In this document: positions 1 through 7,775 of the stretch, one piece after another
How positions within the stretch are numbered: position 1 is the stretch's first letter
Layout of the letters: each line of letters opens with the position of its first letter
Origin: Rhizobiaceae bacterium
Lineage (GTDB): Bacteria; Pseudomonadota; Alphaproteobacteria; Rhizobiales; Rhizobiaceae
NCBI GenBank assembly: GCA_014380965.1
Contig: JACMIV010000310.1
Location: 1 to 11,809, forward strand
DNA length: 11,809 bases
Reading direction: 5' to 3'
The notes under the pieces: generated by a model
The model's database searches: none
Seen by the model: the letters and a program-made list of their open reading frames with translations, nothing else
Told to the model about the DNA's origin: nothing
Made by a program: the position numbers and the translations under genes

Positions 1-335
1 GCAACCAGACGCTGGACGTCGTGAACGTCGCGATCGGACAGGAGGCCGAGACCGCCTTCCGCACCGAGGGCTGGTGGACCATCGGTGCCAACCGATGCGT
101 CAACGTCATCCAGGAGCCTTTGGTCAATCGTTACATCTACGTCTTTGCCAACGACGTCTTCGGCCAGCCGATCCTCAATGGTTCGACGCGCATGTGCATC
201 GGCTCGAAACGCTTCCTCATCGACGGGACGACAGCGTGCTGGGAGCGCGGGCATACCATCGCCCCTTTCTACGAGGTCGATACGCAGGCCGTCGAGCGGT
301 GGACGCTGTTCCTCCAGCAGCCGATCACGAACTGA
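1..335 (+). CDS. DUF1036 family small secreted protein (5' end outside window)
   Basis: The reading frame is open from the left edge (first full codon at position 3) to TGA at 333-335, giving about 110 visible residues; the start and any signal peptide lie outside. The sequence has the DUF1036 pattern: an opening NQT (the preceding partial codon ending GC could be Cys), then VAIG, TEGWWTIG, an isolated Cys, a YIYVFAND strand, another Cys, and FLIDG followed by Cys and ERG. The visible cysteines are spaced as in this family, where they probably form disulfides in an exported protein (inference). No biochemical function is established for DUF1036 as far as I know. The next gene on the same strand, 159 nt downstream, encodes a secreted caspase-like protein. 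A GTG at 21 is in frame but is not a credible start, because family homology extends upstream of it. Confidence 0.85.
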   Translation, partial: NQTLDVVNVAIGQEAETAFRTEGWWTIGANRCVNVIQEPLVNRYIYVFANDVFGQPILNGSTRMCIGSKRFLIDGTTACWERGHTIAPFYEVDTQAVERWTLFLQQPITN

Positions 336-494
336 GCGCCGTTGACATGCGAGCCACACGGCACGGGCTGGTCGACGCTGCGGAAGGCTTTCTCCGTCAC
401 GCTCGGAGCAAAACCGCTGGATGAAAGCACGAGAAAACGCTATGGCTTGTTCAAGATATGCGACAGTCATCCACTGCGGAGTTGATCCGACTGT
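336..494 (+). other. Intergenic region upstream of the caspase-like gene
   Basis: These 159 nt hold no convincing gene. The part around 408-462 is richer in A/T than the flanking coding DNA, as expected for a promoter. A perfect TTGACA occurs at 342-347, but no good -10 box follows at 16-18 nt. Weaker pairs such as TGGATG (418-423) with TATGGC (441-446) can be drawn, with only about 3/6 matches each. A small inverted repeat CTCCG/CGGAG (392-408) has no T-tract. A transcription start for the downstream gene probably lies here, but the sequence does not fix it. Confidence 0.3.
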
Positions 495-2870
495 ATGAAG
501 ATCGGAAGAACCTTCTTCCGCCGCCTCTTCTGGCGGTGGCCACGCCTCCTGACGTTGGTCGCCTTTCTCGTGGTCGCCGCGGACAGCGAGGCTGCGGTCG
601 GCCAGACGGAAGGTCGACGGGTCGCGTTGGTCGTCGGCAACAGCGAGTACCGGTCGGTCCCGGCACTGAAGAACGCGTCGCGGGATGCCCGCGAGATCGC
701 GAAGACGCTGACGTCGCTTGGCTTCGAGGTCATAGACCGCATGGATGTGACGCGCGCCGAGTTCGATGTGGCGCTGCGGGATTTCTATGCCTCGACGGGG
801 GATGCCGAGGCGGCCGTCATCTACTATTCCGGCCACGGCTTTCAGATGAACGGGGTGAACTATCTCGTGCCCGTGGACGCGACGTTGCGCGACCGGACGA
901 AGATCGAAGAGGAAACGGTGCGGCTCGACGAGGTTGCCGCGCGAGCGCAGAGCGGCGACCGGCAGACCCTCATCTTCCTCGACGCCTGCAGGAACAATCC
1001 GCTGCCGCAGGCAGTGCGTGACACGATCGCCGGCGAGGGCCTCGCGCAGCTCGAGACCGGCAGCGGCACGTTCATCGCCTTCGCGACGCAGCCGGGCAAT
1101 ATCAGTCGGGACGGGCAAGGGAATCACAGCCCCTTCACCTCCGCCCTGCTGGAGCATATCCCCACGCCGGGTATCAGCATTTCGGACATGATGATCCGCG
1201 TGAGGAACTCGGTCGAAGTCGCGACCCTGCATGAGCAAACGCCTTGGGACCAGTCCTCGCTCCGCTCGCAATTCTACTTCAATCCGGAAGACGAGGCCGA
1301 TGCCGGCGGCGAACTGACGGACGAGGACCGCGAAATGCTCCTCGCGCTCGACCCCGTCATGCGTCGGAAATTCGAGGCGAAGTTCGGCATCAAGATCGAC
1401 GAACGCGATCTTCCGGCCGAGGACGAGCCCGTCCAGACGGCGGCCTTCCAGCCGATGCTTCGCATCGAGTCCGCCGAGGAGGAAGGCGTGAGCGCCGACT
1501 CCTTCGTGGACGCGCAGCCTCCGGTCGACGACGGCGCGATCGGCGATGGCGAGACGGCGCAGACGGAGTCCATCGTGAGCGAGGCTGCAGATGCGACAGA
1601 CGGCGAGACCAGCGTCGTGGAGGAAGAACCTGTTGAGGAGACATTCGCGCCCGAGCCGGATGCGCTCATGGCTTCTGCGGAAAATGAGGAGCCCATCGTC
1701 GGACTGACGCAGATTCTACCGGGGTCTTCCTTCGACGAAGCGGCATCCGAATCCGCGTCTCCGGCGGAGGACAACTTCGCCGGTTCGGCAAGCGCTGTCC
1801 TGGCGGAGGCGGAGGCAATCGGTGTCGTCGCGTCGGCGGTGCGGACATCGGATGGCACAGTGTTGGGCCGCGTCGCCTCCTATGATCCGGTGACGAAGGC
1901 GACCGTTTCGAATGGCCTGGTGCTTCGCCAGCCGTCGTCGACGGACAGCGTCGCTGCGGAACGGGCGACACCCAGTGCCCGCATCGCTGCATCGGGAAAT
2001 GCCGAGCGCCTTTCCCCGGCGTCGCGGGCATCCGCCCCGACCGTCGCCGGCGGCGAAACGACCTACCAGGTGGCGGCGTTGTCGTCCGGCGAGCGCTCGG
2101 TCTCCGTCGGGACCGTTCCCTCCGTCAACCTTGCGCCGGTGCGCTCGGATTTCAGTCGCGTGGTCGGGGAAGAGGTGATCGACAGTTCCGGTGGGGCTGC
2201 GGCTGCGGCATTGCCGTCGATTGGGGCCGAGACTGCGCCTGGAGCAGCTCCCGAGCAGGGTGCCGACGGCCGGCTTGCCGCCCTCGACCCTTCCTCGATC
2301 GACACGCTTTCGAAAGGCCCGCCGGACAAGCCGGATGGCGCACCACCGACCGCGACGGACGCACCGGCCGCAGACATTCCTGCCGACATCGCGCCTGCCG
2401 ACTTGCCGGCTGCCATCCAGACGGAACTTGCACGGCTCGGCTGCTATCGCAGCGGCATCGACGGAGACTGGGGCTCGGGCTCGCAGCGGGCGCTGCTGCG
2501 CTACTACGTCGCCAGGAAGGCCGACCCCGACCTGCTCGATCCGAATGCTGCGCTTTTCGCCCGACTCAAGACCGAGGAGACGGTGGTCTGCACCCGTACG
2601 GAGACTGAGCCGGACGTGCAGCCGAAACAGCGCCAGCGCCCCGCGGTTGCCGCGACGCCGCCTCGCGCCAACGAGCAGCGTCAGCAGCAGGCGGCTCGGC
2701 CATCGCGTCAGCCGCAGGAGAAGGCGCGTGCAGCGCGGCCGGAAGTTCCGAAGGCGCCGCGAAGGACGATCGCTACGGCTCCGGCGAAAGCGCCCGTCAA
2801 GCAGCAGGCGTCTGCTGCGGCTCCGAAGAAGTCGTTGAAGAAGAGCCTCACCATGGGCGCGTTCCGCTGA
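495..2870 (+). CDS. Secreted caspase-like (C14) protein with C-terminal peptidoglycan-binding-like domain
   Basis: This 791-residue protein starts at ATG 495, the first in-frame start after a TGA at 483-485. A GGAG at 478-481 is a distant possible RBS. Residues 1-33 form a signal peptide: RR-rich start, hydrophobic LLTLVAFLVVAA, probable cleavage after SEA. The caspase/metacaspase fold spans about 41-262. It has RRVALVVGNSEY, the catalytic histidine in YSGHG (His114), the catalytic cysteine in FLDACRNNP (Cys165), and the closing QTPWDQSSL/FYF block. Residues about 275-630 are acidic, Ala/Glu/Ser/Pro-rich and probably disordered. Residues about 635-700 (IQTELARLGCYRSGIDGDWG and following) resemble a peptidoglycan_binding_1 repeat. 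The tail, about 705-791, is very basic and rich in Pro/Ala/Gln/Lys. The protein is probably a periplasmic or wall-associated cysteine protease of Arg/Lys specificity, as is common for bacterial metacaspases (inference); its substrate is unknown. Both catalytic residues are intact. Confidence 0.9.
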   Translation: MKIGRTFFRRLFWRWPRLLTLVAFLVVAADSEAAVGQTEGRRVALVVGNSEYRSVPALKNASRDAREIAKTLTSLGFEVIDRMDVTRAEFDVALRDFYASTGDAEAAVIYYSGHGFQMNGVNYLVPVDATLRDRTKIEEETVRLDEVAARAQSGDRQTLIFLDACRNNPLPQAVRDTIAGEGLAQLETGSGTFIAFATQPGNISRDGQGNHSPFTSALLEHIPTPGISISDMMIRVRNSVEVATLHEQTPWDQSSLRSQFYFNPEDEADAGGELTDEDREMLLALDPVMRRKFEAKFGIKIDERDLPAEDEPVQTAAFQPMLRIESAEEEGVSADSFVDAQPPVDDGAIGDGETAQTESIVSEAADATDGETSVVEEEPVEETFAPEPDALMASAENEEPIVGLTQILPGSSFDEAASESASPAEDNFAGSASAVLAEAEAIGVVASAVRTSDGTVLGRVASYDPVTKATVSNGLVLRQPSSTDSVAAERATPSARIAASGNAERLSPASRASAPTVAGGETTYQVAALSSGERSVSVGTVPSVNLAPVRSDFSRVVGEEVIDSSGGAAAAALPSIGAETAPGAAPEQGADGRLAALDPSSIDTLSKGPPDKPDGAPPTATDAPAADIPADIAPADLPAAIQTELARLGCYRSGIDGDWGSGSQRALLRYYVARKADPDLLDPNAALFARLKTEETVVCTRTETEPDVQPKQRQRPAVAATPPRANEQRQQQAARPSRQPQEKARAARPEVPKAPRRTIATAPAKAPVKQQASAAAPKKSLKKSLTMGAFR

Positions 2871-3014
2871 CGATGCCGGCGTGATGCGGCCGGCGCCGCG
2901 GCTGGATACGACGCGCTCGGACGGCCCCCGCGAGACCTCGCCCCGTCCGACCTTTGCGCGGGGAAGTCGATTTGCGCGTTTGCCGTGCCCGTTCCGTGAT
3001 CACTGATACAGGCC
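2871..3014 (+). other. Intergenic region between the caspase-like and M23/SLT genes
   Basis: These 144 nt separate two same-strand genes and carry no credible ORF. They hold a GC-rich short hairpin GCGGC/GCCGC near 2886-2899, an 8-bp perfect inverted repeat (2917-2924 with 2943-2950), and the palindrome GTGATCAC at 2996-3003, just 11 nt before the next start codon. No clear sigma-70 promoter is visible and no U-rich terminator follows either hairpin. The following gene has only a poor RBS (AGG at 3010-3012, too close to its ATG). Confidence 0.35.
2917..2950. repeat. 8-bp perfect inverted repeat (possible hairpin or operator)
   Basis: TCGGACGG at 2917-2924 is the exact reverse complement of CCGTCCGA at 2943-2950, with an 18-nt spacer. 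It is followed by CCTTT rather than a proper T-run, so it is a weak terminator candidate at best. It could equally be a protein-binding site or a chance event in GC-rich DNA. Confidence 0.25.
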
Positions 3015-5363
3015 ATGCATCAGCTCGACCCCTCGTTCAAGGACCAGAAGGCCAAGTCCCGAGAGCGCCTGCGCCGACGTCGGGTGCGACGTGTGCTGAT
3101 GGCCGGGGCGGTGATCGCGCTTGTCGTGAGTGCGGCAGGCGGGGCTTTCTTCTTCGACCGCGTCTATTATCCGATGGACGAGGACCTCGTCGCTTCGCCG
3201 GAGATGATGCTGGCTGAGGAGGAGCAGGCGCTCGCCGAGACGCCTTACGTCCCGGCCATCGTGAACCTTGCCGGGGATCCGCTGGTGATCACCCTCGAAG
3301 GGGGCGCCAGCCGGCAGTCGATCGTCAGGCTCGTCGAGCCTCCGGAGGGCATCGACGAGGTCGAGGCGGGCGAGCCGCTGGGCGTTCTCGTCGACACGAT
3401 GCTGAGTTCAAGCGAGCGTTTCATGACGGCCTTGCCGTCGAGCCCGGAGGATTTCGCCTTTTTCCAGGCGCAGCGCGATCCCCTTCAGCCGGAACCGGCC
3501 GGAGATTCGACGGCTGCGGAAACCCCCGCCGTATCGGCCGGCGGTGACGCAGATCCGGGTTTCGTCGGCGAGGACGAGGCGGGGGCTGGCTGGGGCGAGA
3601 CGATCGACGAGGGGCAGGCGGCGCTGCCCGAGTTTACCAGGACACGCATCGAGAACACGACCTCGGTCGCGAGCGTCGTTTCCGAAGGCGCGCGGTTTCG
3701 GCCAACCGAAGACCTATTCGTGCGCGTGCTCGACGAGAAACCACTCGACGGTGTTCTCGTCGACAACGGTTTCACGGCGGAGGACGGCAAGCCTGCGGCA
3801 GAGGCGCTGGGCGTGTTTTTCGGCATCGGAAAGCTCGCATCCGGCACGGTGGTCGCCATCCGCGGCCTTCGCGAGGACGGGCGGGCGAAGGTGGCGCGTC
3901 CCGTGCAGATATCCCTCTATGCCGACGATCGGTATCTCGCGAGCCTTGCGCTCGGCGAGGAGGGCGGGTTCGTCAAATCCGCGGACCCCTGGGTCGGCGA
4001 AGATCTGACGCGGCACTTTCAGGAGCAGGCGGAGGCAGCGCCGATCCAGCGCTACCGGCTCATCGACGCGATCTATTCGACCGCCGCGCGAAACACCGTG
4101 CCCAGCAGCGTGATCGGCGAGATCATCATGCACCTCTCGCGCAGCCACGACCTCAACGAGTTTGCCGATTTCACCCAGCGTCTCGTCCTCGTCTATTCGG
4201 CCGACCCGCGCGACAAGGAGCGCCAGAGCGGCAGGGTCCTCTTCGTGGCAGTGCGCGGGGGCGACAAGAACATCGAGTGTTTCGTCTACCGGCCGAGCGC
4301 GGGCGGCGAGTTCGGCTGCCTGTCCGAACTGAACGAGGTCCAGTCCGTGACCGTGCAGAACGGGATGGTCGTTCCCGTCCAGGGTGTGATGACCTCGACC
4401 TTCGGGCCGCGGCGCCACCCGATCCTGAAAAGCGTTCGGCTTCACAAGGGCGTCGACTGGGCGGCCCCCACGGGGACGCCGGTGGTCGCAGCCTTCGCGG
4501 GGACGATCGGCTATGCCGGGGGCGGCGAGGATTACGGCAACCTCGTCAAGATCGAGCATGCCGGCGGGCGCGAGACGCGCTACGCCCACCTCAGTCGCTT
4601 CGCGGAAGGGCTCGCCGCGGGCACCGTGGTCGAGGCGGGGACGACGATCGGCTATGTCGGCACGACCGGCCTCTCGACGGGACCGCATCTCCATTTCGAA
4701 CTCTACGCGGGCGGCAGCGCCATCGATCCGCTCGGCACTGGCACGCCTGTCGCAGCGGTTTCGGGAGAAGAGGGTAGCGGGGCCGTCGAACGGCTGGTGA
4801 ACAAGATCATCCAGGTCGAAAGTGGCGGCCGAGCCGACGCCAAGAACCCGCTCTCCACTGCGACGGGGCTCGGGCAGTTCATCGAATCGACCTGGGTCCG
4901 GATGATGGTGAACTACCGCCCGGATCTCGGACGCACCATGACGCGCCCCGATCTTCTGGCGCTCCGCAACGACCCGACGATCTCGCGCGAGATGGTCCGA
5001 AACCTTGCCCGCGAGAACGAGGCGAGCCTTCGCTCCAACGGGCACCAGATCACCGCCGGGCGGCTCTACCTGTCGCACTTCCTCGGGCCGGAGGGGGCGA
5101 ACGTCGTCCTCTCCGCCTCGCCGGACGCCGATCTGGCCGTGCTTCTGGGCGAGGGCGTCATCCGGGCGAACCCGTTCCTGACCGGACAGTCGGCGAGCTA
5201 CGTCGTCGCCTGGGCGGAGCGCAAGATGTCCGGCCGGGCGGGCCGTGCGGTGGCGAGTGTGCCCGTCGCTGCCAAGAAGGAGGTGGCGCGGGCCTCGCCA
5301 CAGTTCGAGCGCTACAAGAAGAGCATCTCGGCGCTCGTCGAGGGCGTCACGGCGGCTCTGTGA
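3015..5363 (+). CDS. Membrane-anchored cell-wall hydrolase: M23 endopeptidase fused to SLT-like lytic transglycosylase
   Basis: This 782-residue protein starts at the first ATG after an in-frame TGA at 2997-2999. A basic N-terminus (RERLRRRRVRR) precedes one membrane segment at about 28-47, so the rest is periplasmic. Residues about 200-465 resemble the N-terminal regulatory domains of MepM/ShyA-type endopeptidases (YRLIDAIYSTAARNTVPSSV and following). The M23 domain spans about 464-572: FGPRRHPI, HKGVD (His477, Asp481), YAHLS (His525) and GPHLHFE (His558, His560) give all the zinc and catalytic positions. It should cut peptide cross-links between glycan strands. Residues about 590-745 look like an SLT lysozyme-fold domain, with the probable catalytic Glu602 in VESGG and the TGLGQF block at 617-622; it should cleave glycan strands. 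The gene ends 42 nt from the convergent ppkA. A role in opening the wall for T6SS assembly is inference from context; general wall growth is the alternative. Confidence 0.9.
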   Translation: MHQLDPSFKDQKAKSRERLRRRRVRRVLMAGAVIALVVSAAGGAFFFDRVYYPMDEDLVASPEMMLAEEEQALAETPYVPAIVNLAGDPLVITLEGGASRQSIVRLVEPPEGIDEVEAGEPLGVLVDTMLSSSERFMTALPSSPEDFAFFQAQRDPLQPEPAGDSTAAETPAVSAGGDADPGFVGEDEAGAGWGETIDEGQAALPEFTRTRIENTTSVASVVSEGARFRPTEDLFVRVLDEKPLDGVLVDNGFTAEDGKPAAEALGVFFGIGKLASGTVVAIRGLREDGRAKVARPVQISLYADDRYLASLALGEEGGFVKSADPWVGEDLTRHFQEQAEAAPIQRYRLIDAIYSTAARNTVPSSVIGEIIMHLSRSHDLNEFADFTQRLVLVYSADPRDKERQSGRVLFVAVRGGDKNIECFVYRPSAGGEFGCLSELNEVQSVTVQNGMVVPVQGVMTSTFGPRRHPILKSVRLHKGVDWAAPTGTPVVAAFAGTIGYAGGGEDYGNLVKIEHAGGRETRYAHLSRFAEGLAAGTVVEAGTTIGYVGTTGLSTGPHLHFELYAGGSAIDPLGTGTPVAAVSGEEGSGAVERLVNKIIQVESGGRADAKNPLSTATGLGQFIESTWVRMMVNYRPDLGRTMTRPDLLALRNDPTISREMVRNLARENEASLRSNGHQITAGRLYLSHFLGPEGANVVLSASPDADLAVLLGEGVIRANPFLTGQSASYVVAWAERKMSGRAGRAVASVPVAAKKEVARASPQFERYKKSISALVEGVTAAL

Positions 5364-5405
5364 TGAGGGGCGCGCCGCCGCAACCGTTCAAAGTCGAGCC
5401 GCCGC
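5364..5405. other. Convergent gap between the M23/SLT gene and ppkA
   Basis: Only 42 nt separate the two stop codons. A bidirectional terminator would be expected, but only a small GAGC/GCTC hairpin near the ppkA stop (about 5394-5406) is seen, with no T-runs on either strand. Transcripts from the two operons may therefore overlap at their 3' ends (inference). Confidence 0.3.
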
Positions 5406-7775
5406 TCAGCTTCCGAGCTGAAAATAGGTCGTGGCGACGCCGATCGGTGTCTTCTCGCGAGACACTTCCGCCTTGAGGCCGGCGAGAAAGCTCGCAAGCC
5501 GCTTCGGCTCTGAATGGCTGAGGCTGACGAGGGGCGCCTCGCTCGAGACGGCGAAGATGAGATGCGGCAGCGGCGCACCGGTCTTGGCGTTGACGAGCTT
5601 GATATTGAACGTGGCGCGGTCCCCGGTGCGCTTCAGGTGCTGGTTGAGATCGTAGACGATCCCCTGGTCGTCGATGAGCCAGAGCGACACGGATCGGCTG
5701 GCGATCTTGTCGACGACACCCTGGAGCGACTCGCCGCTCCGGATGCGGGTTTGGCTGAGGTCCAGCGCCGGCATCGTGTCGTTGCGATCCTCGACGTCGC
5801 TCATGAACTCGGCAAGATCGCACTGCTTGTCGGCGATCGGGCGCACGTCGATCGTCGGCTCGTAGCCGTTGGCGCTCTTGAAGGCGGTGTCCATGCGGCG
5901 GAAGGGATCGACCGACCGCCCGAAGCCCTCGATCGCCATCGCCTTGTCCGACACGGACACGGGACGGGCGAAGAAGCAGGTGCCGCCGTCGTAGTTCTTC
6001 AGCCAGTCGACGGCCGAACCGACGCCCGCAACGCGCTCGTCCTTCGGTGGCTCCGGTTCGAGACTGGTCTGTGCCGGATCTGTCGTCGAGGCCACCGGGG
6101 CGGCCGGGGGCGACTCAAGCGGCGCAGGAGGGACCTGAACCGTTGCAGGCGGGACCGCTTCGGCCGGCGGCGTTGCTGGTGGCGTCGTCACGGCCGGGGG
6201 AGGAACTTCTGCAGGCGGTGGTGAGGCCGAATCGGCTGCGGGTGGCGTCGATGTCGGAACGGCTGCAACGGTGGTTTCATTTCCGATGTCGAGGAAACCC
6301 GTGACATAGGCCGCAGCGCCGCCGGCCGCCAGCAATGCGACGACCGCCGCGATGAGCCCGAGCGGACTCTTGCCCGCGTCTGCGCCTGGGGCTCGGTCAG
6401 GCGATGCCGAGGTCGCCGGTGCGCCGCCGGCCTCGTCCGGATCGGGGTTGGAGGGGATATAGCGGTAGGGCTCCTCGGCAGGTGGGTCGTAGCCGTAGGA
6501 TTCGTCCCGGAACGGATGGAACGAGGTCTTCATCGTTCCGTCGGTGAACGGATCGGATGGCTGGAGCACCGTTGCCGGAGGCGTCGAGCGGGGGACGTCG
6601 AGTGAGGTCGAGCGTTCGAAGGGCCGCCCAGGCTGCGAACCGAACTCCGGCGCCGAGCCCGCTGAAGGCGGCATCGACCGCGGAGCGGCCGAGGGCGACG
6701 GGCGTGCCGGCGAAGACTGGGAGAATGGCGGCCTCGATGTAGGAGGGCGAGACTGTTCCGGTCCGGCGGCGGAGGGCCAACCGGTCGTCGAACGCGGCGG
6801 CGTGGACGAGGCGAGCGGCGAGGGCGGCGTCGTCAGCACGGTCCGGTCGGACGGGGCAAAGCCTGCCGTGCCTGGCATGGTCGCGCGATTTTCGCCCGGG
6901 GCGGAGCCGTAAGCCCAGGTCGGGATCGGCGTCAGCCATTCGCAGATGAGGCTCATGCTCTCGGGCCGGTCCGAGGGATCCGGCTGGAGCATCGCCTCGA
7001 CGAGCGGGCGCATGTCCTGCGGAACGCCCTCCAGCGGCGGCACGACGCGGCGCTTCTCGATCACGTCGACCTGCGAACCGCTCATGTCGAGCGCCTCGCC
7101 GCGGAGCGCTGCGGCAAAGACGAGGCCGAGGCTGTAGATGTCGGAGCGCTCGCTCAAGGCTCCGCCGAAGAGGCCAAGCTGCTCGGGCGAGACGAAGTTG
7201 TATTTGCCGGCAAAGCGGCCGCCGAGCAGCGTGCCGCCCCCGACCGTCTCGGAGCGGGCGATGCCGAAATCGATGATCTTCGCCTTGGCGACGCTGCCGC
7301 CGGACAGGATGATGTTGTCGGGCGACAGGTCTCGGTGGATGACGCCCGCCTCGTGCGCTGCCGCAAGGCCGGATGCGACGCGCGCGATCAGAAGCGTCGC
7401 GTCGCGCGTCGCCATCGGCCCGCTTTGCATCACGTCCGCCAGCGACTTGCCGTCGACGAACTCCATCGCGAGATAGGGGCGCCCGATGCCGGGATCGATC
7501 GAGAAGACGTAATAGCGCACGATCGCATTGTGCGCGAGGTGGTTGAGGACCGAGGCCTCCTTGCGGAACAGCGCAAGGATGGTCGGGTCCTTGGCGAAGT
7601 CCGGCAGCACGATCTTGATCGCGACGGGATCGCCGGTCTGGATGTTGTGGCCGCGATAGACTTCACCCATGCCGCCGGCCGCGATCTTCTCGTCGATCTC
7701 ATAGATGCCGTTCAGCTGTGTGCCAGCCTGGACGCCATTGTTGAAAACGATCTGAGTTCTGTCGTCGGTCGACAT
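5406..7775 (-). CDS. ppkA: T6SS membrane-spanning Ser/Thr protein kinase PpkA (ImpN-like)
   Basis: This 789-residue kinase starts at ATG 7775 with a weak AGGT 5 nt upstream. The catalytic domain covers about 24-283: glycine loop AAGGMGEVY, VAIKI (Lys54), a helix-C Glu (probably Glu73), HRDLSPDN (Asp149, Asn154), DFG at 169-171 and SPEQ at 196-199. A Pro/Ser-rich cytoplasmic linker follows (about 290-465), then one membrane helix (473-495), a Pro/Ala/Thr-rich spacer (about 505-575), and a periplasmic domain (about 580-789) with two cysteines (Cys600, Cys652). In the known T6SS threonine-phosphorylation pathway PpkA phosphorylates Fha in Pseudomonas and TssL in Agrobacterium to promote firing; neither target is in this window. 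The position after tssM, tagF and pppA matches the Agrobacterium impL-impM-impN order. The C-terminal domain is not one I can name; it may sense an envelope signal (inference). Confidence 0.94.
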   Translation of the reverse strand: MSTDDRTQIVFNNGVQAGTQLNGIYEIDEKIAAGGMGEVYRGHNIQTGDPVAIKIVLPDFAKDPTILALFRKEASVLNHLAHNAIVRYYVFSIDPGIGRPYLAMEFVDGKSLADVMQSGPMATRDATLLIARVASGLAAAHEAGVIHRDLSPDNIILSGGSVAKAKIIDFGIARSETVGGGTLLGGRFAGKYNFVSPEQLGLFGGALSERSDIYSLGLVFAAALRGEALDMSGSQVDVIEKRRVVPPLEGVPQDMRPLVEAMLQPDPSDRPESMSLICEWLTPIPTWAYGSAPGENRATMPGTAGFAPSDRTVLTTPPSPLASSTPPRSTTGWPSAAGPEQSRPPTSRPPFSQSSPARPSPSAAPRSMPPSAGSAPEFGSQPGRPFERSTSLDVPRSTPPATVLQPSDPFTDGTMKTSFHPFRDESYGYDPPAEEPYRYIPSNPDPDEAGGAPATSASPDRAPGADAGKSPLGLIAAVVALLAAGGAAAYVTGFLDIGNETTVAAVPTSTPPAADSASPPPAEVPPPAVTTPPATPPAEAVPPATVQVPPAPLESPPAAPVASTTDPAQTSLEPEPPKDERVAGVGSAVDWLKNYDGGTCFFARPVSVSDKAMAIEGFGRSVDPFRRMDTAFKSANGYEPTIDVRPIADKQCDLAEFMSDVEDRNDTMPALDLSQTRIRSGESLQGVVDKIASRSVSLWLIDDQGIVYDLNQHLKRTGDRATFNIKLVNAKTGAPLPHLIFAVSSEAPLVSLSHSEPKRLASFLAGLKAEVSREKTPIGVATTYFQLGS

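Noticed and set aside
342..347. TTGACA as a -35 box for the caspase-like gene
   Set aside because: No acceptable -10 element at 16-18 nt, and the site is nearly 150 nt from the start codon.
392..408. CTCCG/CGGAG hairpin as a terminator of the DUF1036 gene
   Set aside because: A stem of only 5 bp with no following T-run; not distinguishable from chance.
458..1021. ORF starting MRQSSTAELIRLYEDRKN, overlapping the caspase-like gene
   Set aside because: The first residues look protein-like, but the rest is Arg/Gly-rich out-of-frame translation of the caspase domain, with no RBS or motif support.
1274..1858. 194-codon minus-strand ORF, Ser/Ala-rich, inside the caspase-like gene
   Set aside because: Low-complexity antisense of the acidic Ala/Glu/Ser linker; no start-site or motif support.
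3714..5078. 454-codon open frame on the minus strand opposite the M23/SLT gene
   Set aside because: The same antisense effect; the plus-strand gene has intact catalytic motifs over exactly this stretch.
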